Assembly (NCBI RefSeq): GCF_014698445.1
Contig: NZ_JACJSZ010000010.1
Span: 31,037-95,036 of the forward strand
DNA length: 64,000 nt
Reading direction: 5' to 3'
Origin: Microcystis elabens FACHB-917
GTDB taxonomy: Bacteria; Cyanobacteriota; Cyanobacteriia; PCC-6307; Cyanobiaceae
Position 1 is the first letter of the stretch; each line of letters opens with the position of its first letter. This document shows, piece by piece, positions 33,983 through 41,940 of the stretch. The position numbers and the translations under genes are program-made. The notes beneath the pieces are model-generated. The model made no database searches. It saw only the letters and a list, made by a program, of their open reading frames with translations, and was not told the DNA's origin.

Positions 33983-35077
33983 ATGTACCGCGAACCCACC
34001 ATCAGCCCCAAAGCCATCGCCTGGGCCCTGCTGAGTCAGTCGATCTGGCTGCCGCTGCTGGCCATCGATGCCCACGACCGCTGGCAGTCGCGGATCGAGG
34101 ACATGGCGATCCCCAAGCCGGCCGATCCCAAGGGCACCGACGAAGCGATCGCCTCCGCGTCGGAGGCGCCCGCCGCCATCCCATCTCCCATCCCCACCTC
34201 GCCCCTCGATGGCCTGGGCACCACCACCGGTCATGTGCTGAGTTCGGCCTCCGAAAAAATCGGTTCGCTGCTGGACGCGCCCCTGGCGCGCAGTCTCGAC
34301 ATCGACCTGAGCGGTCCCTCCAACTCGTCGCGGGCCCGGCCCGAACCCGGTCGCCGTCCGGCGGTCGCCCCGCCCAGCACTGCACCGTCCCGGGTGGCCA
34401 AGGCCCCGTCCCGCCCGACCTCCTTCCGCATCGATGGTCCCCCCCTGGGCACCACCGGCCTGGGCAGTGCCCAGACCCTGCTGCAGCGCAACTTCTCCAA
34501 CGCCGAGATCCTCGGTGGGGTGCTCACCCTCCGGGATCTGGGTGCGCCCGGCATGCCCACGGTGGCCCGGGCCGAGCGAGCGCGATGGGCCAGCAGCGGC
34601 GACCCGATGGCCCCCCTGCCCCAGAACCTGCGGGAACCCATGCGCCAGGCGATCCGCACCCTGCCGGCTCCCACGCCGACGAAAACAGCCAAGGTCCAGC
34701 AGGCGCGCGTCATCCATGTGCCCTCCACACGGGTCAGCACACCCATCCAGGTGCCCCTCGCCATCCAGGCCGACGGCAGCGTGGATGTGCTTAGCCAGCC
34801 GGACGATCCCGCCGTGATCGAAGACATCAAGGAGTGGTCGAGCCGCCAGCCGGCACAAGTCCCCGGGACCGTCACACCCACGGTCGTCAACCTGCAGCCT
34901 CTGCCGGCTGAGGTCAGGGCCACCCCGGCTCCCGTCCGGGTCTCGCCGGTGGTCAGCAGCGCCCCCATCGCACCGCCGCCGCCTGCCGCTGTCACCGTGG
35001 CCCCTGTGGCCGATGCTCCCGCCCCCACTCCGGCCGCGACGGCCGGCCCTGCCGACGGCGTGGTGGCCCCCCAGTGA
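33983..35077 (+). CDS. Unrecognised Pro/Ala/Ser-rich membrane-anchored protein next to polysaccharide export genes
   Basis: Encodes 364 residues; I do not recognise a family. One hydrophobic segment lies near the N-terminus (about 10-28, IAWALLSQSIWLPLLAI), acting as signal or anchor. The remainder is rich in Pro, Ala, Ser and Thr, with two denser patches (about 150-230) and long APT/PAP-like linkers at the C-terminus. Such composition suggests an extended periplasmic protein that might bridge the inner membrane and an outer-membrane partner. Its stop is overlapped by the GTG of the beta-barrel gene (GTGA), so the two are probably co-translated. Position downstream of the Wza-like gene points to export or surface attachment. 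Confidence 0.7.
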   Translation: MYREPTISPKAIAWALLSQSIWLPLLAIDAHDRWQSRIEDMAIPKPADPKGTDEAIASASEAPAAIPSPIPTSPLDGLGTTTGHVLSSASEKIGSLLDAPLARSLDIDLSGPSNSSRARPEPGRRPAVAPPSTAPSRVAKAPSRPTSFRIDGPPLGTTGLGSAQTLLQRNFSNAEILGGVLTLRDLGAPGMPTVARAERARWASSGDPMAPLPQNLREPMRQAIRTLPAPTPTKTAKVQQARVIHVPSTRVSTPIQVPLAIQADGSVDVLSQPDDPAVIEDIKEWSSRQPAQVPGTVTPTVVNLQPLPAEVRATPAPVRVSPVVSSAPIAPPPPAAVTVAPVADAPAPTPAATAGPADGVVAPQ

Positions 35078-35748
35078 AGCGGACACGGCTTCTCCCCGGC
35101 GCTATTCCCCTGGTCGGTATGGCCTGCCTGGCCCTCGCCGGCGGGGCGGGACGGGCCCAGTCGCTGCCCGCGCCACCGGCTCCCTGGGTGCCCGTGGCGC
35201 CGGAGCCCGCGGCGGCCGGTTGGGAACCCGTCACCGACGCGGCGACCCTGCCGCCGGCCTACCTGCCGCCCCCGGCCAACCGGGACCCCGCCGAGCTGGC
35301 GATCATGCCCCGTCAGGGCAAACCGATCGAGAACGTCGGCATCTACGGGATCGGCGGCGGCGTCAACTTCGGCAGCGATCTGCCCACCAGCGGAGTGCTC
35401 ACCGGGCGGATCGGGTACAAACTCAACGAAACTCTCGCCGTCTCCCTGCGCCCCAGCGTGATCTTCGGCAACCGGGACGTCCTGGGCCGCTACAACGGCC
35501 AGACCTCCTTCCAGGTGCCCCTCACCCTGGATCTGTTCCGCCGCTCCGTGGTCTCCCCCTACCTGGGGGGAGGCATCGCCACCAACACCTACTCCACCGG
35601 CCAGACCAACGCCATGCTCACCGGCGGGGTGGATCTGAACATCACCCAGAACGTGACCCTGGGTTTCAACGTCAACTACGTCTTCCTGCCCGACGGCGTC
35701 ACCTTTGACGCCCTCCAGGCCATGACGCTGCTCTATCTCAAGTTCTGA
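35074..35748 (+). CDS. Outer-membrane beta-barrel-like protein
   Basis: Encodes 224 residues from a GTG in a GTGA overlap. An N-terminal signal peptide (KRTRLLPGAIPLVGMACLAL, cleavage after about GRAQS) is followed by a Pro-rich spacer (about 30-85). After residue 90 alternating hydrophobic strands with small polar turns appear (YGIGGGVNFGS, LTGRIGYKLNE, VSPYLGGGIATNTY), ending in LLYLKF, whose terminal Phe is a barrel-assembly signal. The layout fits the OmpW/PagP-sized eight-stranded barrel group, but no named family is certain. With its coupled neighbour it may form a trans-envelope pair serving the polysaccharide exporter (inference). Confidence 0.75.
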   Translation: MKRTRLLPGAIPLVGMACLALAGGAGRAQSLPAPPAPWVPVAPEPAAAGWEPVTDAATLPPAYLPPPANRDPAELAIMPRQGKPIENVGIYGIGGGVNFGSDLPTSGVLTGRIGYKLNETLAVSLRPSVIFGNRDVLGRYNGQTSFQVPLTLDLFRRSVVSPYLGGGIATNTYSTGQTNAMLTGGVDLNITQNVTLGFNVNYVFLPDGVTFDALQAMTLLYLKF

Positions 35749-35790
35749 GGCAAGGGCTTCCGAGACAACGGCGAAACCGGTGGGCGGGGG

Positions 35791-36387
35791 TCAGTCCGCC
35801 ACCGCCTCGATGGCATCGGTGATCGCCTGACGCTGTTCGGCGTCGTAGCCCCAGCGGTCGAGGAAGGCCCTGTCCTCCGCCACCGCCACCGCCGCCACCA
35901 CCTCCTCCGCCACCGATCCGCCGCTCCCCGCCGCGGCGGCCAGCAGGGTTTCCAGCCGTTGCTTCACGGCCACAGGCTCCAGCTGGCGCAGCAGTTCGGT
36001 GCTGCGCAGCTGCACCCGCTCCGAACCGGCCTCGTGCTCCCGGTCGCCCGAACGCCGGTGGTGGAGCACCATCGCCGTGCTCATGGCCAGGTTGCGGGCG
36101 GTGAGATCCACCACCCCCGGGCCCGCCTGCCGCAGGGCCGCCAGCAGGGGTTCCGGCAGCCGGTCGAGCAGGGGCGTCTCACCAGTGAGCCCGACCACGA
36201 AGAAACCCCTGGCCCCGTCCCGGCTGGCCACCAGCTCCCCGACCCGGTCGGCCAGCACCTCATCACTGAGTTCCCCCGCTTCCCAGAGGCCGATCCACTG
36301 GGCCGCGATCTCCATGGCCTGGGGGAAGCTCGGTGTCAGCGGGGTCCCGGTCGATTGGGTCCCGGTCAGCGGGGCGTCATCGGTCAT
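35791..36387 (-). CDS. Conserved cyanobacterial-type hypothetical protein
   Basis: Encodes 198 residues from the ATG at 36387; the open frame extends further upstream but only antisense to era. No signal peptide or membrane segment is seen, so it is probably cytoplasmic. The body is alpha-helical and Ala/Leu-rich with many acidic residues (AVAVAEDRAFLDRWGYDAEQ near the C-terminus). No catalytic motif was recognised. It is divergent from era by 46 bases, so the two may share a promoter region. Function unknown. Confidence 0.7.
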   Translation of the reverse strand: MTDDAPLTGTQSTGTPLTPSFPQAMEIAAQWIGLWEAGELSDEVLADRVGELVASRDGARGFFVVGLTGETPLLDRLPEPLLAALRQAGPGVVDLTARNLAMSTAMVLHHRRSGDREHEAGSERVQLRSTELLRQLEPVAVKQRLETLLAAAAGSGGSVAEEVVAAVAVAEDRAFLDRWGYDAEQRQAITDAIEAVAD

Positions 36388-36433
36388 GGCGGCGGACGGG
36401 CGGCTCGGCCCGCGGACTGGCAGTGTTGAGGCT

Positions 36434-37417
36434 ATGGACCCGAGCGCCCCGACCGCCAGCCCCGGCGATGACCCCTCGAACAACGGCAGCCCCGAGGGCC
36501 CTGGTTTCCGTTCAGGCTTCGTGGCCCTGATCGGACGGCCGAACGTGGGCAAATCCACCCTGCTCAACCAGCTGGTGGGCCAGAAGGTGGCGATCACCTC
36601 CCCGGTGGCCCAGACCACCCGCAACCGGCTGCGGGCCATCCTCACCACCCCCACCGCCCAGCTGATCCTGCTGGACACCCCAGGGATCCACAAACCCCAC
36701 CACCTGCTGGGCGAGCGTCTCGTCCAGAGCGCCCGCGGCGCCATCGGCGAGGTGGACGTGGTGCTGCTGCTGGTGGATGCCAGCCAGCCCGCCGGACGGG
36801 GGGACGGGTTCATCGTCGATCTCCTGCGCCACAGCCGGGCGCCGGTGCATGTGGCGCTCAACAAGAGCGACCGGGTCGGCGCCGACGCCGAGGATCTGGC
36901 CGCCACCTACCGGGAGCTGCTGGGGGACGGTGGCGATCGCCCCGTGGCCTGGCCCCTGCATCCCTGCAGCGCCCTCAACGGCGATGGCTGCCAGGCCCTG
37001 GTGGAGTCCCTGGCGGCCGACCTGCCGCCGGGCCCCATGCTCTATCCTGCCGACACGGTCAGCGATCAGCCGGAGCAGCTGCTGCTTGCGGAGCTCATCC
37101 GGGAGCAGGTGCTGACCCTCACCCGGGAGGAGGTGCCCCACTCGGTGGCGGTGAGGATAGAGCGCATCGTGGAGGAGGAGGCGAAGGGCAAGGTGCGCAC
37201 CGCCGTGCTGGCCACCGTGCAGGTGGAGCGCAGCAGCCAGAAGGGCATCCTGATCGGCAAGGGCGGCCAGATGCTCAGGGCGATCGGCCAGGGGGCGCGG
37301 CTGCAGATGCAGAAGGTGTTCGACGGTCCGGTGTACCTGGAGCTGTTCGTCAAGGTGGTGCCCAACTGGCGCAGCCATCCGGGCCGGCTCGCGGAGCTGG
37401 GCTATCGGGGCGACTGA
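36434..37417 (+). CDS. era: GTPase Era, ribosome-assembly factor
   Basis: Encodes 327 residues from the ATG at 36434. G1 is GRPNVGKST (34-42), followed by QTTRNR (G2), DTPGIH (G3), NKSD (G4) and a SALNG-type G5; a C-terminal KH RNA-binding domain contains GILIGKGGQMLRAIG. Era binds the 3' end of 16S rRNA and helps 30S maturation at the membrane. The N-terminal 27 residues are a Pro/Ser/Asp-rich extension absent from E. coli Era and probably unstructured. Diverges from the hypothetical gene at 35791. Confidence 0.96.
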   Translation: MDPSAPTASPGDDPSNNGSPEGPGFRSGFVALIGRPNVGKSTLLNQLVGQKVAITSPVAQTTRNRLRAILTTPTAQLILLDTPGIHKPHHLLGERLVQSARGAIGEVDVVLLLVDASQPAGRGDGFIVDLLRHSRAPVHVALNKSDRVGADAEDLAATYRELLGDGGDRPVAWPLHPCSALNGDGCQALVESLAADLPPGPMLYPADTVSDQPEQLLLAELIREQVLTLTREEVPHSVAVRIERIVEEEAKGKVRTAVLATVQVERSSQKGILIGKGGQMLRAIGQGARLQMQKVFDGPVYLELFVKVVPNWRSHPGRLAELGYRGD

Positions 37418-37446
37418 GGCCGCCGGCCCCCCCCGCCCCCGCATCG

Positions 37447-37467
37447 CCCCCCTCCAGCAGGGGGTTT
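37447..37467 (+). terminator. Weak Rho-independent-like terminator after era
   Basis: CCCCC (about 37448-37452) can pair with GGGGG (37460-37464) around a short loop, followed by TTT. It lies about 30 bases after the era stop and before the next start. The T-tract is short, so efficiency is doubtful. Confidence 0.35.
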
Positions 37468-37520
37468 GCGAGGATCCCAGTCAGGCCCCCTCCCGGACCC
37501 GATCCCCCGCCGCCCCCGCC

Positions 37521-38045
37521 GTGACCAGCGCGACCGAGCCGCCCGCCGCCGCCCCCTTCCCACCCGAGACGATCGCGGCGTTCCTGGCCTTCTGCGCCGG
37601 CGACTGGCTCTCCCTGCGCAGCCGCTTCACCATTGAGGAGGCGGCCGAGGCGGCCCGGGAGGCAGAGGCTGAGGAGGTCAGCTGGCACAGCTCCGAGCGC
37701 GGCGAGCTGACGGTCACCTACCTGGCTCCCGAGCGGAGCGGCGAGCCTGGCGGGCTGGAGATCACCCCGCCAGGCGGCGGTCGGCACCGGCTCCTGTTCG
37801 ACCCCGACGGCGGCTTCCAGGGCCACGCCCCGGACGGGGCCGCCAGCAGGGGACGCTGGCAGCTCTGGCCTGACGGAAGCCTGGAGCTGACCAGCGAGCG
37901 GGCCGGGGTGTCGGTGCGGGAGAGGATCTGGTTCACCAAGGCCAACCTGCGCCTGCGCAGCAGCGTCCAGCACCACCCCGACGGCCGCCCGGGCCGGGCC
38001 AGCTTCAGCTCCGAGATCCGGCGGGTCAGCCGGCCCGCCGGCTGA
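37521..38045 (+). CDS. CpcS/CpeS-family phycobiliprotein chromophore lyase
   Basis: Encodes 174 residues from a GTG. Conserved family features are ETIAAFLAFCAGDWLSLRSRF at the start (shortened here for quotation to its core FLAFCAGDW), the WHSSERGELTV block, and the end RIWFTKANLRLRSSV followed by ASFSSEIRR. CpcS-type lyases are lipocalin-like barrels that attach phycobilin to a Cys of phycobiliproteins. This makes the host a phycobilisome-containing cyanobacterium. The gene sits between era and trmD, away from any phycobiliprotein gene, and its specific chromophore and subunit target cannot be named from sequence. Confidence 0.82.
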   Translation: MTSATEPPAAAPFPPETIAAFLAFCAGDWLSLRSRFTIEEAAEAAREAEAEEVSWHSSERGELTVTYLAPERSGEPGGLEITPPGGGRHRLLFDPDGGFQGHAPDGAASRGRWQLWPDGSLELTSERAGVSVRERIWFTKANLRLRSSVQHHPDGRPGRASFSSEIRRVSRPAG

Positions 38046-38055
38046 CCCGCCCGCC

Positions 38056-38751
38056 ATGCGCTTCGATGTGGTGAGCCTGGTGCCGGATGCCTTCGCGCCC
38101 CTGCTGGGGCTGGGGGTGATCGGCCGTGCCTTCGCCGCCGGCATCGCCGAGGTCCACACCCACAACCCCCGCGACCACGCCACCGACCGCTACCGCAAGG
38201 TGGACGACATGCCCTACGGCGGCGGTGCCGGCATGGTGCTCAAGCCCGAGCCGGTCTACGCCGCCGTCGAGGCGATCCCGGTGCTGCCGCGCCGCCGCGT
38301 GCTGCTGATGAGTCCCCAGGGCCGGCCCCTGCACCAGCGCGATCTGCGCCGCTGGGCGACGGACCACGACCAGCTGGTGCTGCTCTGCGGCCACTACGAG
38401 GGCTTCGACGAGCGCATCCGGCCCCTGGCGGACGAGGAGGTGTCCCTGGGCGATTTCGTGCTCACCGGCGGTGAGCTGCCGGCCCTGGTGGTGATCAGCG
38501 GCGTGGTGCGGCTCCTGCCCGGCACCGTGGGCTCGCCGGACTGCCTCGAAGCCGAAAGCCACAGCGCCGTGCTGCTGGAGCACCCCCATTACACCCGGCC
38601 GGCGGAGTTCCGCGGCATGGCGGTGCCGGAGGTGCTGCGCAGCGGCGACCACGGCGCCATCGCCCGCTGGCGCCAGGAGCAGCAGGTGGCCCGCACCCGG
38701 GAGCGCCGCGCCGATCTGCTGGCGCTATGGCAGGCGCAGCAGGAGAGCTGA
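38056..38751 (+). CDS. trmD: tRNA (guanine-37-N1)-methyltransferase
   Basis: Encodes 231 residues. SPOUT-class knot features are intact: [35 protein letters not shown] and [18 protein letters not shown]. It methylates G37 next to the anticodon of several tRNAs using S-adenosylmethionine, preventing frameshifting. The length is normal. It starts 11 bases after the phycobilin-lyase stop and precedes ispF by 68 bases. Confidence 0.97.
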   Translation: MRFDVVSLVPDAFAPLLGLGVIGRAFAAGIAEVHTHNPRDHATDRYRKVDDMPYGGGAGMVLKPEPVYAAVEAIPVLPRRRVLLMSPQGRPLHQRDLRRWATDHDQLVLLCGHYEGFDERIRPLADEEVSLGDFVLTGGELPALVVISGVVRLLPGTVGSPDCLEAESHSAVLLEHPHYTRPAEFRGMAVPEVLRSGDHGAIARWRQEQQVARTRERRADLLALWQAQQES

Positions 38752-38819
38752 GGGACGCCCCGCCGAATCGCGCCCTCGTCCCGGACCGGCGACACTGGGT
38801 CCGCCCCCAACGCGCCCCC

Positions 38820-39305
38820 ATGCAGCTGCGCATCGGCAACGGCTACGACATCCACCGGCTCGTCCCCGGCCGGCCGCTGATCCTGGGCGGCGTGCGCCTG
38901 GAGCACCCCGAAGGACTGGGACTGGACGGCCACAGCGACGCCGATGTGCTCGTGCATGCCCTGATGGATGCCCTGCTCGGCGCCCTCAGCCTGGGGGACA
39001 TCGGCACCCACTTTCCGCCGGAGGAGGAGCGCTGGCGTGGCGCCGACAGCCTGGTGCTGCTGGAGCAGGTGGTGGCCCTGGTGACGGAGCGGGGCTGGCA
39101 GGTGCTCAACATCGACACGGTGGTGGTGGCGGAGCGTCCCCGTCTGAAGCCCCACATCGCCGCCATGCGGCAAGCGATCGCCGAGCGCATGGGCCTGGCC
39201 CCCGAACAGCTGGGGGTCAAGGCGACCACCAACGAGGGGCTCGGGCCCACCGGTCGGGAGGAGGGCATCGCCTGCCATGCCGTGGCTCTGCTGCTGCAGC
39301 CGTGA
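38820..39305 (+). CDS. ispF: 2-C-methyl-D-erythritol 2,4-cyclodiphosphate synthase
   Basis: Encodes 161 residues from the ATG at 38820 ([14 protein letters not shown]); the frame opens earlier but codes nothing family-like. Zn-binding D and H appear in GYDIHRL, and [21 protein letters not shown] holds the remaining metal and substrate residues. It cyclises the MEP-pathway intermediate CDP-ME-2-phosphate, releasing CMP, toward isoprenoids such as carotenoids and chlorophyll tails. The stop is overlapped by the GTG of the next gene. Confidence 0.97.
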   Translation: MQLRIGNGYDIHRLVPGRPLILGGVRLEHPEGLGLDGHSDADVLVHALMDALLGALSLGDIGTHFPPEEERWRGADSLVLLEQVVALVTERGWQVLNIDTVVVAERPRLKPHIAAMRQAIAERMGLAPEQLGVKATTNEGLGPTGREEGIACHAVALLLQP

Positions 39306-39793
39306 CCCGTCGACCGCCCCGCCGGCTGGCTACCTTGCTGGCCGCCCTCTGCCTGCTCGCTCTCGTGCTGGTCGGCTTTGCTTCTAAGGCCCAGGCTGCC
39401 GCCGCCCCGTCCCCAGGGCCGGTGGTGGAACACCTGCGGGTGAAGGTGCCCGCCGCCGTCCGCGGAGCCTGGCGGCAGGCCGAGGAGGAGACCTGGGGGC
39501 CCTGGCTGCGGCGCCAGGACGGCTTCCTGGGCCGGGAGCTGCTCTGGGACGCCGAACGGGAGGAGGGCCTGCTGCTGATCCGCTGGCGCAGCCGCGGCCA
39601 GTGGCTGGCCATCCCGGCCAGCGAGATCGAGGCGGTGCAGCGCCGGTTCGAGGCCGCGGCCCGACGGGCCCTGGCCGCCGATCCGGAGGCCGGGGGACCC
39701 GCCTCCGGGGCCGCCAACCCCTTTCCCCTGGTCCATGCCGGCGAACTGGAATGGGTGGCCCAGACGACGCCGGCGGAGGCGAAGGGGCGTTGA
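39302..39793 (+). CDS. TIGR03792-like exported protein
   Basis: Encodes 163 residues from GTG 39302 in a GTGA overlap with ispF. A signal peptide (about residues 1-32, [19 protein letters not shown]) precedes the mature chain. The pattern [37 protein letters not shown] fits the conserved cyanobacterial TIGR03792 family (long block quoted by its core RQDGFLGRE and ends). Function of the family is unknown; distant similarity to antibiotic-monooxygenase-like alpha-beta folds has been noted. The stop overlaps the TTG of larB. Confidence 0.75.
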   Translation: MTRRPPRRLATLLAALCLLALVLVGFASKAQAAAAPSPGPVVEHLRVKVPAAVRGAWRQAEEETWGPWLRRQDGFLGRELLWDAEREEGLLLIRWRSRGQWLAIPASEIEAVQRRFEAAARRALAADPEAGGPASGAANPFPLVHAGELEWVAQTTPAEAKGR

Positions 39794-40482
39794 GCGAGGA
39801 CGCCCGGCTCGACCTGGGCCGCCGCGGGCGGCTCGGCATGGTGGAGGCGGTCTGGGGCGAGCACAAGAGCGTCGACCAGATCACCGCCGTGATGCTGGAG
39901 ATGCACCGGGCCGGGGAACTGGCGCTGGTGACCCGTGTGACGGAAGAGAAGGCGGCGGCAGTGCAGCGGCGGCTGGAGGCGTCCGTCGGCGACCTCGCAG
40001 CCGGGGCGGCGCCCCTCCACCACCCCCTGGCCCGCTGCCTCACCTGGCCCGCACCACCGCCGGCCGATCCGGCCCTCGGGCGGGTGGCGGTGCTCGGCGG
40101 TGGCAGTAGCGACCTCACCGTGGCCGCCGAGGCACGGCTGGCCCTGGCCTGCCACGGGGTGGCCAGCGACCTGGTGCTCGACGTGGGCGTGGCCGGGCTG
40201 CACCGGCTCCTGGGTCAGCTGGAGGGCCTGCGCCAGGCGCGGGTGCTGATCGCCTGCGCCGGGATGGAAGGGGCCCTGCCCACCGTGCTGGCCGGGCTGC
40301 TGCCCCAGCCGGTGATCGGGGTGCCGGTGGCGGTGGGCTACGGGGTGAGCGCCGGGGGCCAGGCGGCCCTGATGGGGATGCTGGCCAGCTGTGCCCCCGG
40401 GCTCACGGTGGTGAACATCGACAACGGCTACGGGGCCGCCATGGCGGCCTTTCGCATCCTGCAGCTGGGATGGGCCAGCTGA
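39790..40482 (+). CDS. larB: LarB, nickel-pincer cofactor biosynthesis carboxylase-like protein
   Basis: Encodes 230 residues from a TTG in a TTGA overlap; an earlier frame opening lies in the upstream gene. RLGMVEAVWGEHKSVDQI near the start, VAVLGGGSSDLTVAAEA, then PVIGVPVAVGYG and VVNIDNGYGAA mark LarB, which is related to PurE. LarB adenylates and carboxylates nicotinic acid adenine dinucleotide in the first step to the Ni-pincer cofactor of lactate racemase. No larA, larC or larE is in the window, so its partners must be elsewhere or the protein serves another racemase. Confidence 0.9.
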   Translation: MSEDARLDLGRRGRLGMVEAVWGEHKSVDQITAVMLEMHRAGELALVTRVTEEKAAAVQRRLEASVGDLAAGAAPLHHPLARCLTWPAPPPADPALGRVAVLGGGSSDLTVAAEARLALACHGVASDLVLDVGVAGLHRLLGQLEGLRQARVLIACAGMEGALPTVLAGLLPQPVIGVPVAVGYGVSAGGQAALMGMLASCAPGLTVVNIDNGYGAAMAAFRILQLGWAS

Positions 40483-40493
40483 GCGGCGTCTGT

Positions 40494-40650
40494 TCAGCCG
40501 CCGGGCAGCAGGGGCCCGGAGGGAGGGGTTTCGATCTCAAGAACCCTCTCCAGCCAGAGGGCGAGGGGACGGGGCAGGCGACCCTGTTCGTGGCGCTCGA
40601 TGGCCTCGCGCAGGACGGGAGTATTGATCCAGCTGATCCGATGGGGAGGC
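40494..40650 (-). pseudogene. Possible small-gene remnant (no start codon)
   Basis: On the minus strand a frame ending at 40494 reads protein-like sequence with strong codon bias: HRISWINTPVL, REAIERHEQGRLPRPLALWL and ERVLEIETPPSG, then a stop. No ATG, GTG or TTG occurs in frame before a stop inside the DUF1517 gene, so a complete gene is not supported. It might be a decayed gene, or one with a rare start. I do not recognise a family. The 243-base gap 40483-40725 otherwise holds nothing I can identify. Confidence 0.3.
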
Positions 40651-40725
40651 TTCGGCGCCTTCCGCGTCTGACGCGCAGTGTGGGGGACCGGAGGCTGGCC
40701 TGCAAGGCCGGTGGATACCGGTGGA

Positions 40726-41673
40726 TCAGAGATGCTGCAGGTCGGGGTAGGCCGTGATCACCTGCTCGGTGCTTAGCACCTCGCCGGCGCCTTCCGGCTG
40801 CCAGATCACCTCGAGGGCCAGCAGATCGTCCGCGCCGACGGCCCCGAGCTTCTGGAGCGAATCGCGCAGGTCGTCGGCGCTGCCAGCCCCCCTGATGGCC
40901 AGGGTGCGCCGGCTGGCCACCAGCAGGGTGACGACGATGAAATCGCTGGCGGCGTCGCTGGCACCGGGGGCCACGGGGGCGGGCTCACTGAAGCGGCGGC
41001 CGGCCACGTTGGCGGTGAGTTCCCGCTCCAGCTTGCTGCGCTCCTGCATGGAGAGCCGGTTGAAGGTGGATTCCGCGCTGGCGAAGGGCACCTGCCCCGC
41101 CTCGCCGCTGGCGTACACCCAGAGAGCGGGATGGCGCAACAGCGCCAGGCTGGTTTCCTGCAGGACCCGCTGCAGGCCGGTGCTGCTGGAGGTGTCCGAC
41201 GAACCGGCCAGGCGCCGCAGATCGTCCTGGAGATCGCGGGCGCAGGCGAGCAGACCCACCTGGATCTGGGCGATCGAGACCGGTCCGTCAGGACGGGGCC
41301 TGTAGGCCAGCTCGGAGCCCGAGCCCCCCAGGGACGGACCGCCGCCGCCGCCGCGCAGGGCATTGACCACCACGCCGGCCACGGCCATCAGGATCAGGAA
41401 ACCGAACAGGCCGCCGCCGCCGAATCCGAAGATCGGCACGATGAAGGGGAAGCCGATGCCGCCGCCGCGGTAGCCGCCGCCACTGAAGCCACCGCCGTAG
41501 CCGCCACCGCCGCCGTAGCTGCGGGGCATGGAGGGAGCCGAGCGGAAGCTGCCGCCACCGATGCGGCCGCCGCTGGCGGCCTGGGCCGGCGGCGGCGAGG
41601 CGATCAGCAGGCCAGCCACCAGCACGGGCACGACCATCAGACCGGCCAGGCGCCGGAGCAAGCGGGAACCCAT
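40726..41673 (-). CDS. DUF1517 family membrane protein
   Basis: Encodes 315 residues. A signal or anchor segment (about 8-33) is followed by a Gly/Tyr-rich stretch of GGYGGG-type repeats (about 45-80) and a second hydrophobic segment (FGFLILMAVAGVVVNAL near 90-110). The soluble C-terminal two-thirds is the DUF1517 domain, found in cyanobacteria and plant chloroplasts; its function is unknown. It follows thiS after 27 bases on the same strand but is unlikely to share its role. Confidence 0.85.
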   Translation of the reverse strand: MGSRLLRRLAGLMVVPVLVAGLLIASPPPAQAASGGRIGGGSFRSAPSMPRSYGGGGGYGGGFSGGGYRGGGIGFPFIVPIFGFGGGGLFGFLILMAVAGVVVNALRGGGGGPSLGGSGSELAYRPRPDGPVSIAQIQVGLLACARDLQDDLRRLAGSSDTSSSTGLQRVLQETSLALLRHPALWVYASGEAGQVPFASAESTFNRLSMQERSKLERELTANVAGRRFSEPAPVAPGASDAASDFIVVTLLVASRRTLAIRGAGSADDLRDSLQKLGAVGADDLLALEVIWQPEGAGEVLSTEQVITAYPDLQHL

Positions 41674-41700
41674 GACGTACGACGCTGCAATGGCAGGAAT

Positions 41701-41940
41701 CTAGGAACCGCCCCCCACGATGGTGACCACTTCCAGCACATCGGATTCCACCACTGGCTGGGTGGGCCAGCGATCCCTGGGCAAGATCGTCCCGTTGAAC
41801 TCCACCACCACCAGGCGCGGCTGGTAGCCGAGGGCCACGAGCACGGCATCCAGACACAGGCCCGCCGGGCAGCGGTGCGGCTCCCCGTTGACCCGCAGCA
41901 GCAGGTCGTCCGCCATGCCACCCGTCATGCCACCTGTCAT
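41701..41940 (-). CDS. thiS: ThiS, thiamine-biosynthesis sulfur carrier
   Basis: Encodes 79 residues from the ATG at 41940, in an ATGA overlap with thiE; a second ATG, giving MADDLLLRVNGE, would start the usual core. The N-terminus has the tandem MTGGMTGG. The ubiquitin-like fold is visible (LVVVEFNGTILPRDRW and VLEVVTIVGGGS). ThiS carries a C-terminal thiocarboxylate that donates sulfur to the thiazole; this normally needs a terminal GlyGly. Here the chain ends GGGS, so one Ser follows the glycines. It may be trimmed, or a tolerated variant. Confidence 0.88.
   Translation of the reverse strand: MTGGMTGGMADDLLLRVNGEPHRCPAGLCLDAVLVALGYQPRLVVVEFNGTILPRDRWPTQPVVESDVLEVVTIVGGGS

Noticed and set aside
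40470..40757. Plus-strand frame of 95 codons after larB
   Set aside because: No domain and it starts inside larB and runs into the DUF1517 gene; the opposite strand has a more protein-like frame.
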